A DNA stretch of 32,381 bases from positions 1-32,381 of the forward strand of contig JAAYOY010000048.1 in the NCBI GenBank assembly GCA_012520035.1, read 5' to 3'. Shown one piece after another: positions 7,432-15,998 of the stretch (position 1 is the first letter of the stretch; every line of letters starts with the position of its first letter). This DNA comes from Bacillota bacterium (lineage in GTDB: Bacteria > Bacillota > Dethiobacteria > DTU022 > UBA8154). The notes under the pieces are model-generated. The model ran no database searches, had not been told where the DNA came from, and saw only the letters and a program-made list of their open reading frames with translations. Position numbers and translations under genes: made by a program.

Positions 7432-7669
7432 GCAATATACACCACACTGTTTTTATCATTTTAAATTACACTACAGCCTGATTGTCATCCAAACAAACAT
7501 TTAGCCGAAGAAGTTCCCAAAAACCAAGCGTAATTTTATTAGCTGCCTGCCACACCCTCATGCTAATACAGGCTTGTAAATGTACTTTTACACATATTAT
7601 TCCGCCCGGCATAAAATAAATCAAAGTGAGTCTATCAATGCAGCGGAAAGATGTCAAGGGGAGGATCGC

Positions 7670-8764
7670 ATGGAAAAGAGAGTTAAGTTGCGCAGGTATT
7701 TTCCCGGAGCCAATTCTGCATATGGTTTTTATTCTTTTTTTGATCAGATTATTGGCCCGGAGGCCAGGAGAATTTTTATTATAAAAGGTGGACCCGGAGT
7801 CGGCAAGTCAACTTTTATGAGTAAATTGGGGAAAGAGATGCTGGATCTGGGGTATTTTGTTGAATACCACCATTGCGCGTCGGATAGTGAATCCTTAGAC
7901 GGTTTGGTAATACCGTCCCTGAGGGTGGCATTTTTAGATGGCACATCTCCCCATATAGTGGATCCGCAATACCCGGGGGCTGTTGACCAAATCATTCATC
8001 TGGGGGAATACTGGTCTACGGATGGGATCATGGAAAGCAAGGAAGCAATCGTTAAGCTCAGCGCGGAGATCAAAAGGACATTCAAAAATGTTTACAGGCA
8101 TTTATCCCCGGCAAGACTTTATCTGGAGGGGATGGAGAGTTTATACAGTATTGATGGGGCATTTGATCGGAGCTTGCTGGATCGCCTTTGCCTGGAGCTG
8201 CTGGAAGAGATCTTTACCGGGAAAACCGTCCCCAAAAAAGTCGGTAAGGTCAGGAGGCTTTTTGCCTCGGCTATTACCCCACAGGGCATGGTCAATTTCC
8301 TGGATACGCTGGTAAGCGGGTATTCAAATATTTATATCTTGCAGGGAGATTTCGGGGCAGGTATGAGCGAGGTTGTTGAACGGATCGTGGATACCGGAAA
8401 ATTGCGTGGATATTACATTGAAGCTTACCACTGCGGACTTAATCCCGCGAAGGTGGAACATCTGGTAATTCCAGAGCTGGGAGTAGCGGTAATCATGAGC
8501 AAGGAGCCCCATTATTACAACAACTCCGGGGCACGCCGTGTAATAGATACCAGGGAATTGGCAGCACCGTTTTCCCCGCAGCTGCAGGCTGAGAAAGAGG
8601 AGTTTTTCCTGAATTATCGCAGCGCCCTGAAGAGCGCTATCGGTTTCCTGGTAAAAGCCAAATCACTGCATGATGAGTTGGAGCACTATTACATACCGCA
8701 TATGAATTTTGAGGAGATTGATTGCATTCGACGTGAGATCATGCACAAAGTTCGAAATATGTAA
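7670..8764 (+). CDS. Two-P-loop ATPase (PRK06851-like), second P-loop degenerate
   Basis: A 364-residue soluble protein made of two related halves. The first has a complete Walker A, GGPGVGKST (40-48), then EYHHCASDSESLDGLVIP (65-82). The second has QGDFGAGMSE (225-234) where a Walker A should be, then EAYHCGLNPAKVEHLVIP (251-268). The lysine of the second P-loop is replaced by methionine, so that half may not hydrolyse nucleotide. I recognise the architecture as the PRK06851-type hypothetical ATPases; no function is established to my knowledge. The ATG at 7670 is preceded by AAGGGGAGG with 5-nt spacing, so the open frame back to 7580 is not used. It appears to be monocistronic. Confidence 0.75.
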   Translation: MEKRVKLRRYFPGANSAYGFYSFFDQIIGPEARRIFIIKGGPGVGKSTFMSKLGKEMLDLGYFVEYHHCASDSESLDGLVIPSLRVAFLDGTSPHIVDPQYPGAVDQIIHLGEYWSTDGIMESKEAIVKLSAEIKRTFKNVYRHLSPARLYLEGMESLYSIDGAFDRSLLDRLCLELLEEIFTGKTVPKKVGKVRRLFASAITPQGMVNFLDTLVSGYSNIYILQGDFGAGMSEVVERIVDTGKLRGYYIEAYHCGLNPAKVEHLVIPELGVAVIMSKEPHYYNNSGARRVIDTRELAAPFSPQLQAEKEEFFLNYRSALKSAIGFLVKAKSLHDELEHYYIPHMNFEEIDCIRREIMHKVRNM

Positions 8765-8923
8765 AAATCAGAAGATTATTAAGGAAAACATGATTATTTT
8801 CTATCCTCATTCCCCCCTGTGCTGTTCGACTTTTTTCTCAGATTCAGCTAAAGTTATGTTAACAATATTTTACTATTTTTATCTTCAAAAACCAAAAAAC
8901 AACAGGGGAGGATTATATCTTTT

Positions 8924-10735
8924 ATGTCTTTATTTCAATTAAGAAAAGATTTTTTACTGTTTTTTTCGCCGGGAAACCGTCCAGTATTTATTTCTTTTTT
9001 AGTTTTCTTGTTAATCCTGCCCCTTTTATTTAGCGGATGCCTGGCATACTCTCTGGATCAGAAGAGGCATGGCTCTCTCCCCGCTGTTCAAGCTGAAGGA
9101 GGGAACGGGGATAAAAACGGCGTTAATAATGATGAAGATATTAATCGCCAAGAAGAAGGACTGGCGGAACGGCTGGCGCAGGAGGAAGAAAAACGGCAGG
9201 CTTTAGAAGAGAGAAGGAAGCTGGAGGAAAAACGTAAAAAGGAACTGGGTTCCTTTTATGTTCCGCTGCCGCCCCTGGTACAGAAGGAGAACCCGCCGGT
9301 AAAAGCGCGTGGAATATATCTGACAGGGAATACGGTGGGGCATTCCCGCTATGGGGAATTGTTGAATATGATTGAAACTACGGAACTCAATGCGGTGGTT
9401 ATCGATGTAAAAAATGACCATGGTAAAATTACTTATGATACAGATATTGATATCGTCAGAGAGCTGGGGGCTCACCTTTCAGCACCGATTAAGGATTTGA
9501 AAGCAGTGCTGGATGAGCTTCACAGTAAAGGGATTTATCCCATTGCGCGTATCGTGGTTTTCAAAGACCCTTATCTGGCCGAATTAAAGCCGGAATGGTC
9601 AATACAGAGGAAATCGGGCGGTCTCTGGAGAGATCGCGATGGGGTAGCCTGGATAAACCCCTATGAAAAAAAGGTATGGGATTACAATATTGCTGTTGCC
9701 CGTGAGGTTGCCCTGCTGGGTTTTCGGGAAATACAATTCGATTATATTCGGTTTCCCGAAAATGCCCGCCTGCTCGACCTGGAGGCCTGTTATCCGGGGG
9801 AGGATATCCCCAAAGAAGAAGTAATCCGCGATTTCTTGATCTATGCTGCCGAACAAATGGCCGGATACAACGTCTACCTTGCTGCCGATGTTTTTGGAGT
9901 TACTGCCACTTCCTGGGGGGATAGTGACCGCATAGGCCAGGCATGGGAGGAGATGTCACCTTATGTTGATTATATCTGTCCCATGGTTTATCCAAGCCAT
10001 TATGGCCCGGGCTACTTTGGGCTATCCGTTCCGGATGCACATCCGGGCGAAACAGTGGGGCATGCCCTGACAGATGCTCTCAAGCGCAATGCTGCTCTAA
10101 AGAAGCCTGCCATTATTCGCCCGTGGCTGCAGGGCTTTACCGCTACTTCCTGGGTTAAAGGAGCTATTCCGTACGGTCCGGCAGAAATACGCATGCAGAT
10201 CGAGACAGCCCTGGAACTGGGTATTGATGAGTACCTGCTCTGGAATGCCGGTAATCGCTATCAACCCGCATCCTTTTTAACAACTGAGGAGGCGGACAAT
10301 CTTTCCATATCATTATCCCGTGCAAGAGCTGAAGCGGGGGAGGATGCCCTCGGCAGAACTCCTCAACAGGCCGTAGAGCATTTTCTTGAAGCGCTGCAGA
10401 AAAGGGACTGGAAGGAGGCATATGCGCTTCAGATTACGGATTATGAGCTGAACCACCTGAGTTACCCGAATTGGAAAGATCAATGGGTATTGAAACCTGT
10501 TTTTTATGAATTTGCCCCAACGGAAGTAAAGCCTGACCCTTCAAAGCCGGTATTTGTAGATTTTAGTGTACACCTGTCGGATAAGGATAACGAGTTCAAA
10601 CTGTTAAATGAAAGCTGGGAGGTAAGGATGGAAAACCGGCTCTGGAGGGTCAGGCCTTCAGCAGGGTTTTTGGAGCTGCTGATAAGTGACCGGGATAGCG
10701 GTGAAAGTGTCCCGGGTTTGGCTTCTTCTTCTTAA
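8924..10735 (+). CDS. Putative glycoside hydrolase-like lipoprotein (DUF4015 type)
   Basis: A 603-residue, probably surface-attached protein. The N-terminus has a hydrophobic helix (about 20-38) ending LLFSGC, a lipobox-like site with Cys39 as candidate lipid anchor. An acidic linker and a charged coiled-coil stretch (about 74-110) follow. The main domain (about 127-440) starts KARGIYLTGNTVG and contains VVIDVKNDHG, FREIQFDYIRFPE and YICPMVYPSHY, matching putative glycosyl-hydrolase TIM barrels of the DUF4015 kind. The C-terminal 130 residues, from TPQQAVEHFLEAL, look like an NTF2/SnoaL-type accessory domain. The ATG at 8924 follows AGGGGAGG by 12 nt. The polysaccharide substrate is unknown; a cell-wall or exopolysaccharide role is inferred. 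Confidence 0.78.
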   Translation: MSLFQLRKDFLLFFSPGNRPVFISFLVFLLILPLLFSGCLAYSLDQKRHGSLPAVQAEGGNGDKNGVNNDEDINRQEEGLAERLAQEEEKRQALEERRKLEEKRKKELGSFYVPLPPLVQKENPPVKARGIYLTGNTVGHSRYGELLNMIETTELNAVVIDVKNDHGKITYDTDIDIVRELGAHLSAPIKDLKAVLDELHSKGIYPIARIVVFKDPYLAELKPEWSIQRKSGGLWRDRDGVAWINPYEKKVWDYNIAVAREVALLGFREIQFDYIRFPENARLLDLEACYPGEDIPKEEVIRDFLIYAAEQMAGYNVYLAADVFGVTATSWGDSDRIGQAWEEMSPYVDYICPMVYPSHYGPGYFGLSVPDAHPGETVGHALTDALKRNAALKKPAIIRPWLQGFTATSWVKGAIPYGPAEIRMQIETALELGIDEYLLWNAGNRYQPASFLTTEEADNLSISLSRARAEAGEDALGRTPQQAVEHFLEALQKRDWKEAYALQITDYELNHLSYPNWKDQWVLKPVFYEFAPTEVKPDPSKPVFVDFSVHLSDKDNEFKLLNESWEVRMENRLWRVRPSAGFLELLISDRDSGESVPGLASSS

Positions 10736-10761
10736 ATATATTTCGTGGTGAGATGCCTGTT

Positions 10762-11325
10762 TTATTCCTCTTTGAGCACTGCGGAGCGAAAGTTTTCGAT
10801 AATTGCTCCGTATTCTTTTTGTAACTGTGCCGAGGTTTCTTTCCACTCTTTTGAGTTTCTGATGTTGAAATCTGCGATGGCGGAACCTCTGATTCCTTCC
10901 CTTTCCAACTTTTTGTGCAGTAATTTTGTGGTGTTCTCCTGCAGCCGGGAAAAATTTTCTTTCAGCTGCGCCATGTATTGATAAAATAATTTTTCCGCTT
11001 CTTTACAGGCATTTATCCTGGTGTCGTCTTCTATTAAATAGCTAATAGCCTGCAGGATTTTCGGAGTATTTTCGAAATTCATTTCTCCTGTTATCTGTTT
11101 GATAAACGAAGTAATTGCCGCTTTGCGGTACCTCTCCGGGTAACGCAGGATGCTTTCCTTGACTCCTTCTTGCTTAACCTTTCCCTGCAGAAATGAGTTT
11201 CCCAGGGTTGCGGCGGCCCGCACATATTTTTTCTGTTCTATTTCATCAAGTGTGTTCTTCCCATCTGTATTGAGTTTTTTTGCCTTTTCCAACGCTATTT
11301 CCAGCGCTGATTTCATTTTTCCCAA
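10762..11325 (-). CDS. Uncharacterised charged helical protein
   Basis: I do not recognise this 187-residue protein. It is highly charged, predicted mostly alpha-helical, and has no signal peptide or membrane segment. The segment from about 105 to the end (KEAEKLFYQYMAQLKENFSR onward) looks coiled-coil-prone. The ribosome binding site AAAGGAGGTGA is excellent and fits a TTG start at 11325 with 7-nt spacing; the in-frame ATG at 11316 is 16 nt away and less likely. The gene is convergent with the DUF4015 lipoprotein (26 bp apart, no terminator seen) and divergent from the MBL-fold gene at 11419. The good start signal and full-length frame argue that it is real. Confidence 0.65.
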   Translation of the reverse strand: MGKMKSALEIALEKAKKLNTDGKNTLDEIEQKKYVRAAATLGNSFLQGKVKQEGVKESILRYPERYRKAAITSFIKQITGEMNFENTPKILQAISYLIEDDTRINACKEAEKLFYQYMAQLKENFSRLQENTTKLLHKKLEREGIRGSAIADFNIRNSKEWKETSAQLQKEYGAIIENFRSAVLKEE

Positions 11326-11352
11326 GATCTCACCTCCTTTAAAAATATTTTA

Positions 11353-11361
11353 TGTTATAAT
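11353..11361 (+). promoter_or_regulatory. Extended -10 promoter element upstream of the MBL-fold gene
   Basis: TGT followed by a perfect TATAAT (11356-11361) forms an extended -10 element. No good -35 is visible 17 bp upstream, where the sequence is the ribosome binding site of the divergent gene. Transcription would start near 11368 and give a leader of about 50 nt. Confidence 0.4.
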
Positions 11362-11418
11362 ATGTAACATGAGTGCTAATTAAATCTAACTCTAAAGCTG
11401 ATAAGGAGGACTTTTTTT

Positions 11419-12105
11419 ATGCAACTGACAGAAAAAATATATTGCTATCCCTGGCGGGGGAGAGGCAACAATTGCAATACTTATGTTTACGCCGGGGAAA
11501 AGGTAGTTCTCATTGATCCCGGGCACATTCAAAACGAATTTAGAGAAAACTGCCTGGAGAATCTGTTGACGGCACTTCAGCAAGATGGTTTTAACATCGA
11601 TATGTTTGACCTGATTCTTTGTACCCATGGCCATGGCGATCATTGTGAAGCCGCTACAGCGATTAAGAAAAAAAAGCAGATAAATGTAGCCATGCATAAG
11701 GACGAAGAGAAACATATGGTGCAACTTGCCCGTCTTTTTGACAGGTTGACAGGGCAAAATACTGCCCTGCCCGAGATTGATATTTTCCTGCAGGAAGGGG
11801 AGCTGGAGCTCGGGCCGGAGGCAAAGGAAATAATTCAGGTTATACATACTCCCGGGCACTCTCCAGGTTCCTTAAGCTTTTATTTCCCCGGGGAAAAGGC
11901 TTTGATTACCGGAGATGCTGTTTTCAGCGGAAGCATCGGCAGGACGGATTTTCCTGACGGCAGCATGGAAGCCCTGGGCAATAGTATCCGCAAACTTTCA
12001 AGTATTGAGGATGTGGAATGGCTGCTGCCGGGACATATGCAAATAATCAAAGGCCGGGCAGCTATTGATAATAACTACAAGATGATTACACGGATGTTCT
12101 TTTAA
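11419..12105 (+). CDS. MBL-fold metallo-hydrolase (glyoxalase II-like)
   Basis: A 228-residue metallo-beta-lactamase-fold hydrolase. The metal-binding set is complete: THGHGDH (H70, H72, D74, H75), HTPGHSPGS (H147), ITGDAVF (D166) and LPGH (H206). The HTPGHSPGS and GSIGRTDFPDGS motifs place it among glyoxalase II-like thioesterase/sulfur-metabolism branches rather than beta-lactamases. The ATG at 11419 follows AAGGAGG at good spacing. A hairpin terminator follows about 75 bp downstream, so it is monocistronic. The actual substrate cannot be assigned from sequence. Confidence 0.85.
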   Translation: MQLTEKIYCYPWRGRGNNCNTYVYAGEKVVLIDPGHIQNEFRENCLENLLTALQQDGFNIDMFDLILCTHGHGDHCEAATAIKKKKQINVAMHKDEEKHMVQLARLFDRLTGQNTALPEIDIFLQEGELELGPEAKEIIQVIHTPGHSPGSLSFYFPGEKALITGDAVFSGSIGRTDFPDGSMEALGNSIRKLSSIEDVEWLLPGHMQIIKGRAAIDNNYKMITRMFF

Positions 12106-12178
12106 GCTCTTTCCCCATCAAATTATTTCGACGAAGGCGTCTAAAACCCTTTCTTTTGAGGTATAAAGAATATACTAT

Positions 12179-12225
12179 AAACCCCGGAACATATCATGAT
12201 ATGATAAGCTCCGGGGTTATTTTAT
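12179..12225. terminator. Terminator between the MBL-fold gene and hsp20
   Basis: AACCCCGG (12180-12187) pairs with CCGGGGTT (12211-12218), enclosing a near-palindromic CATATCATGATATG. The right arm is followed by ATTTTATGCTTTTT. Located between convergent genes, it could serve both directions. Confidence 0.65.
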
Positions 12226-12291
12226 GCTTTTTCCGGACCGTATTCCAAAAAGCAGGATCCTGCCAGCGCTTATTTCAGTGCAGTGCTTGTT

Positions 12292-12774
12292 TTAATGAGG
12301 AGGCCTTTTGACGTTAATCCTGAAGGTATCTTCCCTTTTTTCCTCTTTTTTGGGAAGCCTGATTTGGAGAATACCGTTTTCATAGTTGGCTTCGGCAGCT
12401 TCAGGCAGCACTTTTTTGGGCAGGGGGATGGTACTTTGAAAGCGCCCGAAACGCCTTTCTGTGAATTCGTCACCTGTGCGCTCTTCTTTATGCTGGGCTT
12501 TGATGGTAATATAGTTTTCGGCTGCGTCTATTTCCACATTCCTCGCTTCGATTTCCGGCATCTCCATAGATACGATAATGTTAGCCCCTTCTTCTTCAAC
12601 GCTGTGCCTGAAGGTAGCGAACATATTCCCATCCCTGAAAGGTGCTATAGTTTCTTCAAAAAGCCTGTTCATTTCACGGTGCATTCTTTCCAATTGGCCC
12701 CACAATCCGTAAGGAGATATCTCTCCTGCAGCCCTGCGGTTTATATTTTGGGGTAAGCGTTCATCTTCTCTCAT
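12292..12774 (-). CDS. Hsp20 / alpha-crystallin family small heat-shock protein
   Basis: An ATP-independent holdase that binds unfolding proteins in large oligomers. The 160-residue protein has a variable N-terminal region (to about 55) and an alpha-crystallin domain with IIVSMEMPEIEARNVEID and the consensus-type ending NGILQIRLPKK. The C-terminal tail holds an I-x-V motif (RINVKR) for oligomer contacts. The ATG at 12774 follows AAGGAGGC by about 6 nt. It is monocistronic. I looked for a CIRCE operator (HrcA) upstream and found none, so heat control, if any, is by another route. Confidence 0.93.
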   Translation of the reverse strand: MREDERLPQNINRRAAGEISPYGLWGQLERMHREMNRLFEETIAPFRDGNMFATFRHSVEEEGANIIVSMEMPEIEARNVEIDAAENYITIKAQHKEERTGDEFTERRFGRFQSTIPLPKKVLPEAAEANYENGILQIRLPKKEEKREDTFRINVKRPPH

Positions 12775-12980
12775 CGAGTTGCCTCCTTGTGTATCGGGTT
12801 ATTCTTTTTTGTACATACTTTGCTCTTTTTAATTTATCTATTTTTTTTGATTTTATTCGGTCGGGATACACGGTTTTTCCTGATTATCTCTTGCGGTATA
12901 AAAAACCGGAAGGAATTAGAGGCGCAAGGAAAGAATAAAAGCTATAAAGAGCAGCACTTTGTATAACAGGGGGGTGCCTT

Positions 12981-13499
12981 ATGCAGGAGGTTAGATATGT
13001 TTTAAAAAATGGGTTAATCGGTGTAGTATCCGATACGCATATTCCTGCCCGTGCTTCTTTTTTGCCTTCCCGCCTTATCGGCCTGCTGGAAGGCGTCGAC
13101 CTGATACTGCACGCCGGTGATATCGAAGAGGAAAGTGTCCTGGATGAACTCAGGGTCCTTGCCCCGGTTGAGGCTGTAGCGGGTAATATGGATCCGCTTT
13201 ATTTGAAAATGAAGCTGGGTGTTGAGAAGATTGTCCATCTGGGGGAAATATCGCTGGGCCTGGTGCATGGATCGGGAATTCCCCGGGGTGCAGCTGATCT
13301 GGTGCTGCAGAAATTTAATGGCTACCGGATTCATGGGCTGGTTTTTGGGCACAGTCATGTTCCTTTTCTTGAGCAACGTGGGGATGTTCTTCTCCTGAAT
13401 CCCGGTTCGGTGGGGGATCCCCGCCGGGGTAGTACGCCTTCCTGTGCTCTGCTCAATATTGAAGGCGGGAAACTGCAAGCGGAAATAATCCGCCTCTAG
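12981..13499 (+). CDS. YfcE/MJ0936-family metallophosphodiesterase
   Basis: A 172-residue calcineurin-like phosphoesterase of the YfcE/MJ0936 type, small bacterial phosphodiesterases of uncertain physiological substrate. All metal-site motifs are present: VVSDTH (D18, H20), HAGDIE (D47), AGNMD (N69), VHG (H96) and GHSH (H124, H126). LLNPGSVGDPR near the C-terminus is also diagnostic. The ATG at 12981 is preceded by AGGGGGGTG. A strong terminator follows, so it stands alone. A closely related function is unlikely to be distinguished by sequence alone. Confidence 0.88.
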   Translation: MQEVRYVLKNGLIGVVSDTHIPARASFLPSRLIGLLEGVDLILHAGDIEEESVLDELRVLAPVEAVAGNMDPLYLKMKLGVEKIVHLGEISLGLVHGSGIPRGAADLVLQKFNGYRIHGLVFGHSHVPFLEQRGDVLLLNPGSVGDPRRGSTPSCALLNIEGGKLQAEIIRL

Positions 13500-13540
13500 G
13501 CCAATGAATACAAAGGAAGCTGTGGTAATATAACTATTTA

Positions 13541-13572
13541 AAAAAACACGACCGGTCATCGTGTTTTTTTTA
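13541..13572 (+). terminator. Intrinsic terminator of the phosphodiesterase gene
   Basis: AAAAAACACGA (13541-13551) pairs with TCGTGTTTTTT (13559-13569) around a 7-nt loop and runs into further Ts. With A-runs and T-runs on both sides it could also work in reverse. Confidence 0.85.
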
Positions 13573-13620
13573 ATGTTTCACTTCTTGCTCGAGTATAAAT
13601 AGTTAGGAGGAGGGCTGGCG

Positions 13621-14337
13621 GTGATTAAATATATTATTTTTCGTGCGGTCAGGTTCCCCATTAAAAAATTGGCATACTGTTTTTTGTTTTCCGGTGCCGT
13701 GAGCATTCTACTTTGGTGCGGGAACCTTGATGGCAGGGTTTCCCCTGCCCAGGCGGTTCTTCCCCTTTCGGGCAGAATTATTTGCGTTGATCCCGGACAC
13801 GGTGGTTACGATCCGGGTACAATCAGAAATGGAATTCAGGAAAAAGATATTGTCCTTAAAATTGCCCTGTGCCTTCGGGATTATTTGCAGCAGGGCGGAG
13901 CCTGGGTTGTGCTGACGAGAGAGAAAGACCTGGATTTTCTGGAAATAACGGCCGGACCCAAAAAGAGGTTAGATATGAAAAACCGCTGTCAAATAATAGA
14001 AGAAGGGGGAGGCGAACTTTTAATTAGCATCCATGCTAATTGCATCTCCTCTTCGATCTGGCGTGGGGCGCAAGTTTTTTACAGAGAGGGCAGCGAGGAG
14101 GGGAAACTGCTGGCCTCGGCAATCCAGAATGAGCTGATCCGCATCCTTAAAAATACGGATCGGGAGGCTAAAAGCGGCGACTATTATATACTCAGGGAAA
14201 CTTCCATCCCCGGTGTTATCGTGGAAGCGGGCTTCCTTTCCAATCCGGAAGAGGCAGAGCTTTTAAACAGTCCGGAATACCAGAAAAAAATTGCCTGGGC
14301 AATATATTTGGGGATCATCAGTTACCTTTGCCAATGA
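13621..14337 (+). CDS. cwlD: N-acetylmuramoyl-L-alanine amidase CwlD
   Basis: Spore-cortex amidase that strips peptide side chains from muramic acid, the first step toward the muramic-delta-lactam recognised by germination enzymes. The 238-residue protein has a membrane/signal segment (about 17-34) and then a single Amidase_3 domain. Zinc and catalytic residues are visible: VDPGHGGYD (H60), IQEKDI (E74), LISIHANC (H138) and VIVEAGFLSN (E202). Its short single-domain form and the C-terminal IPGVIVEAGFLSNPEE fit CwlD rather than vegetative amidases. The GTG at 13621 follows AGGAGGAGGG. No spore sigma-factor promoter could be identified confidently. Its presence supports an endospore former. Confidence 0.88.
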   Translation: MIKYIIFRAVRFPIKKLAYCFLFSGAVSILLWCGNLDGRVSPAQAVLPLSGRIICVDPGHGGYDPGTIRNGIQEKDIVLKIALCLRDYLQQGGAWVVLTREKDLDFLEITAGPKKRLDMKNRCQIIEEGGGELLISIHANCISSSIWRGAQVFYREGSEEGKLLASAIQNELIRILKNTDREAKSGDYYILRETSIPGVIVEAGFLSNPEEAELLNSPEYQKKIAWAIYLGIISYLCQ

Positions 14338-14633
14338 TAGCAAAAGGGCAATATCTTTAGATTATCATTTATAATGTAGGATTTCCTTTTTCTTTGACGA
14401 ATATATACCACAGGTATTCTATGCTGTATGGCCAGGCAGGAACATAAAAGAAAAAGAAGACTGGAATACTGAAGATAGCGGTCGGCTAATGCGCTTTTCT
14501 GAGGTGGAACGTTGAGATATTGAGTATACAGGGCTACTGCGAAAAGAAGGGTTGATTTAAGAGGCGCAGTTCCTTTTACACTTGCAGCACTTTATTTTAA
14601 TGCTTATTTATTCAGTTTTTAGGGGGGGTCTCA
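14338..14633 (+). other. Leader interval before the AmmeMemoRadiSam cassette
   Basis: About 296 bp with no gene I can support. A weak sigma-A-like promoter is possible: TTGACG (14394-14399), 17 bp, TTCTAT (14417-14422). No terminator for cwlD was found, so read-through from cwlD into the cassette is possible. The remaining sequence shows no riboswitch I recognise, although its length would allow one. Confidence 0.35.
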
Positions 14634-15470
14634 TTGAGTGTATTAATCGCAGGCATCTGTCCACACCCGCCACTGATTATCCCGGAAATCGGCGGCAGGG
14701 AAATAGACAGGGTACGCAGTACAGCGAATGCTTTAGGAAGATTAAGCAAACAGGTTGCCGCCCTTTTTCCTGAAACGGTGATCTTTATTACGCCACATGG
14801 CCCCGTTTTCAGGGATGCCCCGGCCATCCTGGCCGATGAGGAACTGCAGGGGGATTTCAGGGATTTTGGGGTTCCCGGTGTCAGCTTCAGTGTTAAAAAT
14901 GATCTCCCACTCGTCAATGCCATTGCCGAAGAGAGCCGTAAAGTAAATATATCCGTAAATCTGCTCAGAAGAAATAATAACCGGATGCGGGGGGATATTA
15001 CTACCCTGGATCACGGTATAATGGTGCCCCTTTACTACCTGGAAAAGGCGGGTTTTGCGGCCGGCTGTGTCGCCATCACCTTTGCCATGCTCCCCTTTAA
15101 TGACCTTTTTCGTTTTGGGGAGGCAGTAAAAAAGGCGGTGGAGATTTCCGGACGCAGGGTTGCAGTGATTGCCAGCGGAGATCTATCCCACCGGCTAACC
15201 AGGGATGCTCCGGCAGGTTACAACCCTCTCGGGGGGGAATATGACCGGCAAATAGTAGAGAATATAAAGAATTACAGCGTAGAGAACCTGCTGAAAATGG
15301 ATGAAAGGCTGGTTTCAGTTGCGGGGGAGTGCGGCCTGCGTTCTATTTTAATTTTGCTGGGTATTCTCTCCGGAAACAAGATTAAACCGGAGGTTTTGTC
15401 CTACGAAGGGCCGTTTGGCGTCGGTTACTTAGTGGCTCTGTTAACACCCGTAAAGGAGGGGGAAGCTTAG
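14634..15470 (+). CDS. AmmeMemoRadiSam system protein B (LigB/Memo-like)
   Basis: A 278-residue member of the class III extradiol dioxygenase/Memo superfamily, first gene of a three-gene cassette. Candidate metal or active-site residues occur in the right order: CPHPPLI (H11), TPHGPVF (H55), LDHGI (D126, H127), ASGDLSH (D183, H186) and GECG (C223). The PHPPLIIPEIG start is the form usual in Firmicutes cassettes. The TTG start at 14634 follows AGGGGGGG and fits the family N-terminus; the next gene overlaps its stop by 1 nt. The reaction is not known. Known: this family co-occurs with AMMECR1 and a radical SAM protein. Inferred: the three act together. Confidence 0.85.
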   Translation: MSVLIAGICPHPPLIIPEIGGREIDRVRSTANALGRLSKQVAALFPETVIFITPHGPVFRDAPAILADEELQGDFRDFGVPGVSFSVKNDLPLVNAIAEESRKVNISVNLLRRNNNRMRGDITTLDHGIMVPLYYLEKAGFAAGCVAITFAMLPFNDLFRFGEAVKKAVEISGRRVAVIASGDLSHRLTRDAPAGYNPLGGEYDRQIVENIKNYSVENLLKMDERLVSVAGECGLRSILILLGILSGNKIKPEVLSYEGPFGVGYLVALLTPVKEGEA

Positions 15471-15988
15471 TGCCTCAAAAAAGAAGCATTTACACGGAGA
15501 TTGCCCGGGCAGCGCTGGAGAGCCGCGTTCGGGGGGAGAAACTTCCTTCTATTCCTCCGGATCTCACCCCGGATCTTCAAAAGCCGGGGGCTGCTTTTGT
15601 ATCCATCAAGAAAAGAGGTGAGCTCAGGGGTTGTATCGGAACGATAAGCCCAACGAAGAGGACGCTGGCAGGAGAGATCGCTGCCAATGCGGTCAGCGCC
15701 GGTTTAAGAGATCCGAGATTTCCGCCTGTTTCCGAGGATGAGCTCCCGGAGCTAACCTATTCTGTAGATGTTCTCTCCGAACCCGAAAAAGTGGCGGATA
15801 TTAACGAGCTTGACCCTAAACGTTTTGGTGTAATTGTGCGCCGCGGCGGGAGAACGGGCCTGTTGTTGCCGGACCTGGAAGGGGTTTCAACTGTAGAAGA
15901 GCAATTAGCTATTGCAAGACAGAAAGCGGGTATCTTTCCAGATGAGCCGTTAGAAATTTACCGCTTTGAAGTAAAACGTTATTACTGA
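15470..15988 (+). CDS. AMMECR1 domain protein (AmmeMemoRadiSam system protein A)
   Basis: A 172-residue stand-alone AMMECR1 domain. The signature LRGCIGTISP (about 50-60) is present, with downstream LRDPRFPPV and TYSVDVLSE segments and the ending IYRFEVKRY. The domain is conserved from archaea to humans; its biochemical role remains unclear. The GTG start at 15470 shares one base with the upstream stop and follows AAAGGAGG by 10 nt, so it is coupled to the LigB/Memo-like gene. The radical SAM partner starts 10 bp after its stop. The conserved cysteine in RGCIGT is intact. Confidence 0.92.
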   Translation: MPQKRSIYTEIARAALESRVRGEKLPSIPPDLTPDLQKPGAAFVSIKKRGELRGCIGTISPTKRTLAGEIAANAVSAGLRDPRFPPVSEDELPELTYSVDVLSEPEKVADINELDPKRFGVIVRRGGRTGLLLPDLEGVSTVEEQLAIARQKAGIFPDEPLEIYRFEVKRYY

Positions 15989-15998
15989 TTGGAGGAAC

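Noticed and set aside
7580-7669. N-terminal extension of the two-P-loop ATPase to an ATG at 7580
   Set aside because: The ATG at 7670 has a near-perfect ribosome binding site, and the extension has no conserved look.
8790-8942. 50-codon open frame between the ATPase and the DUF4015 gene
   Set aside because: It has a weak ribosome binding site but overlaps the next gene's ribosome binding site and start, and its sequence is low-complexity with no family features.
11371-11379. GAGTGCTAA, resembling half of a CIRCE (HrcA) operator
   Set aside because: The required TTAGCACTC arm 9 nt upstream is absent, and the adjacent genes are not chaperones.
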